A stretch of DNA of 64,000 bases from the NCBI GenBank assembly GCA_022661535.1, contig JAKULF010000003.1, positions 4,712,001-4,776,000 of the forward strand. Direction: 5' to 3'. Below the pieces are notes generated by a model. The model worked only from the letters and a program-made list of their open reading frames with translations. It was not told the origin of the DNA and made no database searches. Position 1 is the stretch's first letter. Each line of letters opens with the position of its first letter. This document shows, piece after piece, positions 35,590 through 44,378 of this stretch. Source of the stretch: Eutypa lata (Eukaryota > Ascomycota > Sordariomycetes > Xylariales > Diatrypaceae). The translations under genes were made by a program, and so were the position numbers.

Positions 35590-36961
35590 CTAATCATCGT
35601 TGTCGTTTCGCTCCTTTCTCGGGGCCCGGTCCCCACCACCTCGTCGTCCACCCCTTGCATCCCCCATTCCACCGCCGACACTAGCATTCACCATCTTCCG
35701 CTCCAGGTCGTCCTGCTCACGCTTCTTCTGGGCCTCGGCGTTGGCCTGTTCTTTGCGGAGAGTGATCGCGACGTTGCGTAGTACTGATCTCCAGCTATCA
35801 ATGCGGTCACCTAGCTCACGCCATTGCTTCTCGCTGAATACCCGGTACGTTGTTCGGTGAACCAAGAAGACTTGCTTTTGCTGAGACAGCTTGCCCTCGA
35901 CTAGGCCGGAGCGAATGACGTCGATGGTCCACAGTTCAACATCCTCCGTGGGTATCAGAAGCGCCTTGGCGATGCTGCTATAGGGGATCTCGCGGCTTGA
36001 GATACTGGCTGCTAAGCTCGCAAAGGTGAGAAGGCGCATCTTGCGGTATAATCTCTCGCCATCTAAGTGCTCCTTCTCGATGAAGCCTTCGTGCTCCTCA
36101 TTAAAGTCGTTGTAGTCCTCCAAGTCCTTTTCGGCAAATATCTCCAGCAATTCGAAGTAGACAGGGTGCGAGTCGGAGAGAGCTTGTACGGAAGGTAAAG
36201 CGAGGAGATCTTGGAAGTCGTAGTGGGTGGGGGATAGTAGAGCGGTCTTGACGGCGCGGAGAGAAAATCGTTGCGCTTCTTCCGACTTCAGCTCGCTTTC
36301 CTCGAACAGGCGCAGAGCCTTGAGAATATATTCATAAGATGTCCTAAGAGTCGAGATGTTAGTAAGCATTATCAGACCTCCAACCCAGAGTTCTCCAAAT
36401 ATCAACTTACTTCTCATCGCTAGCATCATGTGCTGCCTCAGCGATCTGCTCATACAATCTCCGCTGATCCTCCTCATCCGTTTCCCACTGCTGGCACCAC
36501 GTATCCAGGCTAGGTAGGTACTTCTTGATGTTCTCGAAGAAACCGTTCTGCTTGACGAACCGCACTATCGCCTGGAAGACATTGTACCGCAACTCATTCT
36601 CGGGCTGAAGCAGGTTGAAGATGTTGGACAGTGCGTTCAGGGCCAAGCCAGGACCATTCACAGGGGAAGAGGTGATGGGCTTTGTGAGGTTTTCGCAAAC
36701 GCGGGGCAGGAACTTCTCGACGTTTTCGGATTGCAGTACTAGGTAAACGAGGAGATTGTAGGCGGCGGTAAATTCCTTCTCGGGCTTGGCGTTGAGTGCG
36801 GGAGACGCAATGATAATCTTCTTAAGAACTTCATCCTTGTCGTCCTTCTCGAGCAGAGGTTTCACTTCGTCGCCGACACTTAGGTAATCGGCCATCTCCT
36901 GCGCCAGGTCCGCAAAGGAGCCGTCGACGAAGACAAGCTGCGGCTGGGTAGGAGCAGCCAT
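35590..36961 (-). CDS. Translation initiation factor eIF3 subunit M
   Basis: Two exons, 36961-36411 and 36343-35590, 434 residues. The intron (GTAAGTTG...CTCTTAG, phase 2) joins AHDASDEK to [15 protein letters not shown]. eIF3m is a PCI-domain subunit of the eIF3 octameric core that binds 40S and mRNA; it is kept in filamentous fungi. Seen are the helical N-terminal repeats ([39 protein letters not shown]) and then the PCI domain. In the PCI domain [19 protein letters not shown] and the winged-helix part [20 protein letters not shown] can be read. The charged RGG-like tail ([20 protein letters not shown]) is typical. The related COP9 subunit CSN7 is less likely because of length and the C-terminal tail. 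Confidence 0.94.
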
Positions 36962-37440
36962 TTTCTTATGATCGCGGTGTCGACTTTTTATTGGGTATGA
37001 GGTGTTTTCGGCTAATGATTGTACTTAGCAGAAATTTCGGGCTCAACGGCTTGGTCGATATGCTGGAGCCGGGCAACAAATGGAAATTTGTTGTTTCGCC
37101 CTTGAGTAAGAGGAGACTTTTTTACTAGGTCCCGGGTGGAGGGGCACGCACCGCCGTCGGCTCAGGCAGATATTTTGGAAATGGCTAAGCTGGTGGGATG
37201 TGTCTAAAACCCCGATCATTAGCCGAAATGGTATGGTTACTTCCGGTCCGTGCGTATCTCGATTGAAACAGTACCTAGGTACATACATACATTAAGTAAT
37301 CAAGTAGCAACTTAAGGCTTACATTTAATGTTACTTGATTAATTATATAACGCATGTAAATTAATATTTAAAGCTTTAAAGTTTATAAATAAAATATAAA
37401 TTATAAAATAAATAAATATATAAATATATATTAAATATAT

Positions 37441-37545
37441 TAATAATAAATATAATAAATTAAGCTTTATATATATAATTTTAATAAATTTTTAATCGTT
37501 ATTATAAATTAAAAAAATATAACATTTTTTATTTTTTTTAAATTA
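37441..37545 (+). repeat. Direct repeat copy 1 in the AT island
   Basis: Pairs with 37934-38038. This copy carries T or A at the positions where copy 2 keeps C or G in its AACGAG and ACTTTTCCCG segments, but keeps the G of AAGCTT. Confidence 0.75.
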
Positions 37546-37933
37546 TTAATAATAAAAATATAAATTAATTATTATTATAATATTAATTATAATAATATTA
37601 AATTTATTATTATTTATATAAATAATTATCGAAAAATAAATTTATATATATTAATTTATCGTAATATATTTTTTTATATTAAAACGATTAATTATAAATT
37701 ATATAAATATAAATAATATAATATATATTATTACGAAATTATATAAAACGATTAATTAAATCGTATATAATAAATAAAAGTTAAAGTTTAATAATAAAAT
37801 AAATATTAATATATATTTATAATAAATAATAAAATATTATAATAAAAATAATAATAATAAATTTAATAATATTATAATATTAATAACGAAAAACGAAAGT
37901 TTAATTTTATTTTAAATAAATAAAATAATTAAA

Positions 37934-38038
37934 TAATAATAAATATAATAAATTAAACTTTATATATATAATTTTAACGAGTTTTTAATCGTTATTATAA
38001 ATTAAAAAAATATAACATTTTTTACTTTTCCCGAATTA
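37934..38038 (+). repeat. Direct repeat copy 2 in the AT island
   Basis: Pairs with 37441-37545. It is less eroded at its 3' end (AACGAG, ACTTTTCCCG remain) yet reads AAACTT where copy 1 has AAGCTT, so the two copies took independent hits. Confidence 0.75.
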
Positions 38039-38434
38039 ATATATAAAGTAATTAAAAACCACATTATTACTGGCTAGATTGCATAATACCAGATAAATAA
38101 GCTTTCCCACCAATATAACGTCATCATTATATGGTATCTGTCATGTTTTTGGGCACATAGCTTTAAACTCCGGAAGAATAGGATGTTCATTTAAGCCCAA
38201 TAGCCTAGATCTCCAGGTTTCACGTACACGCAACTTTTTCAAATAGTTAATGAAAACAATGATATATTGAGCTCTTAATAACAGGTTGTGCAACATCGCA
38301 CTTATTAACTAAAAGATTATCTGACAAAGAGAGTTCAGATCTCATGTGAAGCTAAAGCTAACTAGATGTGTGCGTAGCGTCTATTCAATGGGTGCTGCTG
38401 AGAGCTAGGGCCATTCGGCAGGGCTGGACCATGA

Positions 38435-38701
38435 CAAAATGAAACAGCACAATGTAACCCCCATAACCTTTTCACGATCGGAACCGCGCCCGTCTCCCGG
38501 CTAAGTAACCCATCAGACGATGCTAGCCGAGCCCTCGATAATGCACTTCGAGAATGTGAAGCTCAAGCGGTATGGCTATTAGGAAGCATCTTGGGTATTC
38601 GACTGGCGGAATTCACCATGATCTACGTGTTCCTTGAGCTGATCACGCGCCAGCAGCAAAGTTGCCGTGGAGCAAGCTGGCGAGCAGACAAGAATCCCTG
38701 A
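38435..38701 (+). other. Open frame without start codon, possible exon or gene fragment
   Basis: 88 codons plus stop... counted from the preceding stop, with a protein-like mix (DDASRALDNALRECEAQAVW, then LLGSILGIRLAEF). No suitable start codon precedes it and no family is recognised. It may be an exon of an unrecognised gene, a decayed fragment next to the AT island, or chance. Confidence 0.2.
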
Positions 38702-38992
38702 CATGTGAGCCGCGCCGCCCGCGCTAGTTCCAGGGCGCAGTTGAAGGAACCAAGCCATTGTGGGGAGGAGAGCTGTGTGAGCTGCCTTTTTATAAGCTTT
38801 CATCTCATGTCTGGTGGATCGATTCCGGGAGCCGAAGGATGGGCTACGGTATGTAGAACTAATTATATCATCGTTGAATATATTTTTCTTTCTATCTGTC
38901 CTCATTGCGTTCAGTTCCCTTCTTTGCTTTTCGGTTTTAAAACTTCTGTAATACCCAACCGACGTCTGAGGTGCTACGGTATAACTCCGTAA

Positions 38993-39271
38993 AGACTGGC
39001 TCTCAATCCGAAATACTATCCAGCTAGCGCCCTAGTCCGGATCGAAACGGCTTACACTGTCCAGTCGTTAGATGTATGGGAGGTTCATCTGGAACTCGAA
39101 CAAACCATTGTTCGTCCATTCAATATTGCAGGTGAACCACAACAACGAAATTACTTTGTTCGTCCTGTAAAGCACATAGAGTACGACATAAAGGACCGAT
39201 TGAGCCCTATCAGTCGAGGCGAGCCAAGAAATTTCAGGGACATTGATCGATACAGGCGAACTAATGAATAA
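38993..39271 (+). other. Second open frame without start codon, possible exon or pseudogene part
   Basis: 92 stop-free codons ending in TAA at 39269-39271, with coding-like composition (VQSLDVWEVHLELEQTIV, then QQRNYFVRPVKHIEYDIKD). It has no ATG and no known family. It lies in the same strand as the preceding open frame 290 bases away, so the two could be exons or remnants of one gene. Confidence 0.2.
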
Positions 39272-39665
39272 CCCGATATTCTGGACCAGTCACTTTCGGC
39301 CGTCAGACGACAAATGAATGTTTGTCCTCCTTTAATATAATTTTTAGTGGCTCTTATTCAGCGGCAGTTGCCTTATTCATTTCACTCTCTTTTTCTCTGC
39401 ACCAATATTTTTCTATTGCAGTAATTACACGATATAATTCGATCACGACCCAGCAACCGACCACTTGACCTCCGAGTGATAACTAGATACGGAAAGATAA
39501 ACCTAAAAAGACCCCGGCCGACGATCTTACAACGAACGCTCCGACCGCCGAGACCAGGAGTTCGGAAGACGGGGAAAGATACGCCCTAAGAAGAACCAAA
39601 TCGAGCTATAACAACCTAAAGTCAATACAGTAATAAAACGCCCCTCATCTATCTCAGCCGGGAGG

Positions 39666-42600
39666 ATGCCAGTGTGGGACCGACTCCGAGGGGGTCAAAA
39701 GGACGAGGGGGCGCCGGCCCCTTCGAGGCAAAAGTTGGAGGCCTGGCAGAATGCGCATTCATCCTCGTTCGTGGAAAGAGGGAAAGGTAACACCAGAGGT
39801 GGCATTCAAGGTGGAAATAATTATTATCAATACGCCGTCAGCGGTGGCCCCGCGCCAAAAAGGCCCCCAAGAGAAGTCAGAGAGTAAGTTGCTATTGTCC
39901 CTTTCTGGTAACTCTCCCTACCTTGCCTTGCCTTGTGAATCGGTATCTTTGGACCATGCCAGGTCGAATTGGGCATTCCGAGTGTGGCTTTCAGCTGTTG
40001 GCCAATGGACCTGGCTACCTATTAATCAATTTTGTGGTGGGATTATTCCAATGGCTCTGGTGGGGTGTCTATTTTGAGGCCAGCTTAAATTGCAACGCAG
40101 CAATATTTGACGGCATTGCAACATAACAATGGCTGTGTCAATTATCGGGCAACTAGATCGGAATAATCACTCCATACAAGAGCGAGTGTTGGTAAGCTAA
40201 TGTGATGCCAACGGGTGTTGTACATTAGCACTTCTGCTTTTACCTCATTTTCGCTAGGAGGCCGGCATCCTGCAGGGAACCCTGTAATCACTAAAGGTGA
40301 TGCCGCCGCGCTGGGTCATAGCGAACGAGCTGAAATGAACATGGCTAATATGACAATCGACTCGTGCCCACCTTCACAAGCCACAACATATTCATAATCT
40401 AAACTTCTTCTCACAATTATTGTGTTGTCCTGGATTTGGATTTGAATGCCGTCAAGACGAGATGCTAACTTCGCGGTTTCTCAGTAGCAACAAGCTTGCG
40501 CCTCCTCCCGCGCAGCCAGCGCAAACAGGCCCAAGGAATTCATATCGCGATTCCGACTACGGCCGTCCTGCCTCCTCTGTCTATTCTCAGCCTTCGCCGG
40601 TCGCCGCTACCTATGCTGCTCAGCAATTAAGAAACGACATTGCATATAACGACCCGAACGAGGTTTCCCCGCCGAGCTCACCTGAGGCATTGAACCCAAG
40701 AAACCGGTAAGTTTCGGTGTTCCTTCGTTAGTAGTGTTGGTTAGAAGAAGGAGAATGCGATGATAGACAGAAAGTCCTATGACAAAGAACCCGTCATTGG
40801 AATGATTGTGTAGTACACTTCTTACTATGACACATAACGGTGCTATGTTTCCTTTGTTACTGTTGGACAGCCCTATTTTGGATAGAATACAAGTTGCTGG
40901 GGGAAGAAGGAGTTTGATCCCGAACATCTGAGATCATATCTGCAAGCACCCGATCCGATCGTTAGATATCTGGAGGGATGACTAAGAAGTTGTACAACGC
41001 TATTAGCATCATATAAACTAACCATGCCATTTTGTTGTTTTAGGCCAAGTGCTCACGAGGCAGGCGACGTTTCTCCGATCGACGAGATCCCAGACATGTC
41101 TCAACTTACCACCGGTCGCCCGGACCCTCCCAGGCCGGAATCTCGCACCAGTATCCCCATGCTTCGCCGTGAGCGTCGCAAGAACTCAGACGCCGCCGCC
41201 AACGCTCTCCGCCAGCAAAAGTCGAGCGACCGTCTCAACAAACAGGCGCGACCCTACGGGCACGATGTTCGATGGGACCCGAATACAGGCGAGCCGACGA
41301 CGAGCAACAAAGGACGACCGTCGCAAGTAGATCCGCGAGAGTTCACCCAAGGTATCGAGAATCGGAACACGTCAGTCTCCCCTCGTCATGTTAAACAAGC
41401 GCAGCAGACGTTGAGCGCCTTTGGGGACCGCGTGCGCCGAATGCGCGGTCCGAGCAGCGAAACTCCTCAACCTCAACCTCAACCTGAGCCCGCACCCGCG
41501 CCTCGGCCCGAATGGCGAGGCGCAAGTGGTCGCGCATCGCTTGCGACACCTCTGCAAGATTCGCTCAAGGTCGCCCCGTTGAAGATCCCACCTAAAAGCG
41601 ATAAGCGGACAGGACCAGGACCATCTAGCGCCGCTGGATCTAAGACCGTATCGTCCCCTGTAGGTCGAAGCCCGCGCACAGAAATGAGCAATGGCAATGG
41701 TGGCGCAACGACGTCCAACACCCTACCACGAACGACTAATCAGACATCTGCTGCGGGACAGCAGTCGAAATTTCCTGGCAACGCAAGGACCGAGGTTTAT
41801 CCAAATTCTCCTGTTTCAAAGGATCACCTTGCGACTGCGAAACACGCTGACCCACCTCGCGCACCCCAACCTTCATTTACATCGCATCCTGAACCTCCCA
41901 CCACCACCAGCCAACCGCAACCCTCCTTGCAAGTCCCCACCAACGAGAAGGCTACTAAAAGAAAATCGATCGGTGGAGTATCATTAGGGCACAAGCCGCA
42001 CCCGTCAGGTTCTTCATCGGTATACTCTCAGCCAGACTTCTTCTATCACCCACCACCCGCTCCAGCACCAGCGCCAGTGGACGATTGGGTACAGCCGCCA
42101 TCCCGGTTCAGCGTCACGACCTACAATACCTCCAACCCCACGGAGTTTTCCTACCGAGCGAGCACCGACGACGAGGACGCGCCACCGCTCCCCCCGCCGC
42201 CCCCGATTTCCACTTCGCCCCTCCGGCCCTCCTCCGCCGCGTCGGGCAATTCCATCATGGAGCGCGGGCGCCCCATCGTCGCCGGGTACGAGAAGAATCC
42301 ACGGCTGAGCCCCTCCCACCCCCTCCGGATCAATCTCGGGACCAGTTCCCACTCGGCCACCCCCGAACCCCCAAACAACAGCATCAGCAGCAGACCGCCA
42401 CCATCGATAGCAACCACCAACAAGAGCTACGGGACGCTCACCATCCGACCGGTCAGCCGCGGCGGCGGCGGCGGCGGCGGTGACAACGACACCCTCGCAG
42501 GAGGCGGGGGGGAGAAGGACCTGCCGCCGGCGCCTCCCGAGACGGCGGGCGGGGACCGGGTGGCGCGGCTGAACGCGCGGCTCCAGGCGCTGGGCAACCG

Positions 42601-42853
42601 GCGCATCAACCTGCACACGGCGATCCGGCAGATGACGGAGCTGATGCCGACGGACAGCGTGCTGGCGTCGGACGCGGTGGCGCGCAAGCGCGAGGCCGAG
42701 AAGCACAAGATCGAGGCGCTGCGCCGCGAGCTCGCCGACGTCGAGCGCGAGTCCTACGACCTCGGCCTCGCGCTGCACCGCGCCTACAAGCGCCTCGACC
42801 GCGACGCCGAGTACGAGCCTACCACGCTTTGGGTCCGGCGGGTTACGGGGTGA
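39666..42853 (+). CDS. Conserved filamentous-fungal protein, disordered with C-terminal coiled coil, function unknown
   Basis: Three exons: 39666-39883, 40485-40706 and 41044-42853, 749 residues. Intron 1 is long for fungi (601 bases) but has GTAAGT, a perfect GCTAACT branch and CTCAG acceptor; intron 2 is GTAAGT...TTTTAG. Both are phase 2 and restore one frame. The N-terminus MPVWDRLRGGQKDEGA is short and basic, and the EVSPPSSPEALNPR and DVSPIDEIPDMS blocks look like conserved Ser-Pro motifs. Residues ~150-620 are Pro/Ser/Thr-rich and low complexity, with a Gly run and PPPPP stretches that could bind SH3 or WW domains. Residues ~635-749 (RVARLNARLQALGNRRINLHTAIRQ onward) are a strong coiled coil ending in YEPTTLWVRRVTG. 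I do not recognise a characterised homologue; a scaffold is a guess. Confidence 0.8.
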
Positions 42854-44378
42854 ATGTGGATGAATGCGAATGCGAATGAATGAATGAATGATGGGGATGG
42901 GGATGATGGAAGTGTTGGGCGTTTAGTTGGCCCCCTTCGTGTTGAAAAAAATAAAAAAATAAAAACATCAGGGGACTGACTAGGCGAGGGAAGGGAAGGG
43001 GAGAGGCTATTAGTTTTAGATGGAAGTATGTATGTGGTTGAGAATTTTCGACCACCTTCCTTCCTACTACTTCTACTACTACTACACACACTACTACTAC
43101 TGTATTGATTCATATGCATTGCATAGAAAGGGACGCAGGGGCATTCATTACAATAGAGCGCGGAGTTTTCGAGAGATAGGGGGATTCCATTGCTGCTGCT
43201 GTTGGTTCATGTTTATTTGTTTCCATTGTTTATTTATTTTTTATATCCTTCTTCCCCTCTCCCGTCTCCCCTTCAGCTTATGTAGGTAGTTATTGCGTCT
43301 GTCTGCGTGTTGCACTTTTCATCCATACCCTTGCCGCCATAGCTGCTGCATTGCGTCCAGTTACATACATACCTAGTTAGACGTTCTTCTTCTATGTACC
43401 ATGTTTTGTTTCATTCTATTCTATTCTATTCTATTCCCCCCTTTGCGTTCTGTCTTTTTTTCTCATCTTCTATATTGCGATGAGACATGCGAAAGGGGAA
43501 CTAGAGACGGTGGGATAAGTTATACCCCGCGCGCGCGCGCGCGCGAGAGAGGGGGAGAGAGAGAGAGAGCAGGTATGTGTGTGTGTACGGAGATATCCAG
43601 AATTCTTTTTTATAGAAAACCCAATGCAAATGGAAGACCTCGTTTCTATCAGCCATTGTGACAAATCATGCGGTCCGTTTCATTATATTACAATAGAGAC
43701 TTTTAAACTGTGTAGCAGGTCTTCTTACATGAGCACGTGTCTACATGTGAATCATATGACAATGATGATACGCTTCTTCTTTTTCATAACAAAGATATGT
43801 GATCAGTTAATACCAAGTCTTTTCTCGGCTGGTATGAATGTAGAGCTCGTCTACATAAGTGATTGGGCAACTAGTCATTTGGCCCCTTAGAAGAGATATG
43901 TAGACACGAAGAGGAGAGGTCTTACTAAGATCAATCAGGAAAGCCAGCAACGGTTATCATATTGGGAAACTATCTACGACGAAGCGTTTTTGGTAGCTAC
44001 CATGAACCAGCTCATCAATTACAAAATATACATCCATACATACAATCCGTCTCTGCACTCGAGAGAAAGCCAACGGAGGTTCGGAGAAATGCAGGCGTCG
44101 CAGTGAAGCCCTGCTAAAACGCGGATCAAAACCACTTGAAATACTTTTGAAAAGCCACCAGCCGAATCGCCAAAAACCGCAGAACGTTTTCTGCAACTGA
44201 GGTTATAGGTATGTATCCTCTAGGAGAATCGTGTTCCCCGGTTTGAATCCCTTAAGCAAGTAGTGATTTGAATCCTCAAAACGCCCGGTGGATGCTTGAA
44301 ACCTCCCTGCCCAGAACAACGTCAAAATGTACTGAAAAAAAATAATAATAAAAAAACCCTGTCGCCGTTAGGCTCCAA
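42854..44378. other. Convergent intergenic region with multiple microsatellites
   Basis: Contains GAAT runs (42862-42890), CTA/ACT runs (43066-43102), a TTCTA run (43414-43437) and the alternating GC/GA/GT tract at 43528-43587. No gene is supported. Confidence 0.6.
43528..43587. repeat. Compound (GC)n-(GA)n-(GT)n microsatellite
   Basis: About 16-18 bases of strict GC alternation run directly into GA-rich sequence and a short GT run. The alternating GC part could adopt Z-DNA under supercoiling. Located in the 3' flanks of two converging genes. Confidence 0.8.

Larger units (their letters stand above)
37330..38050. repeat. AT-collapsed RIP-like relic with internal ~105-base direct repeat
   Basis: Composition falls abruptly to nearly pure A/T. 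By hand count, 37381-37980 has about 28 G or C in 600 bases, and 10 of the 13 C on the + strand are in CpG. Two direct copies, 37441-37545 and 37934-38038 (offset 493), align without gaps over about 103 bases. They differ only by C/T and G/A transitions. This is what RIP leaves in ascomycete repeats: C to T changes, mostly at CpA, sparing CpG. The repeats could be LTR or MITE remains; no coding sequence survives to say which element it was. Confidence 0.75.
36962..39665. other. Intergenic region with an AT island and unexplained open frames
   Basis: About 2.7 kb between the divergent eIF3m gene and the 749-residue protein gene. It contains the AT island at 37330-38050 described separately, then normal-composition sequence with two stop-free + frames (38435-38701 and 38993-39271). 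The last 300 bases are presumably the promoter and leader of the downstream gene. Confidence 0.6.
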
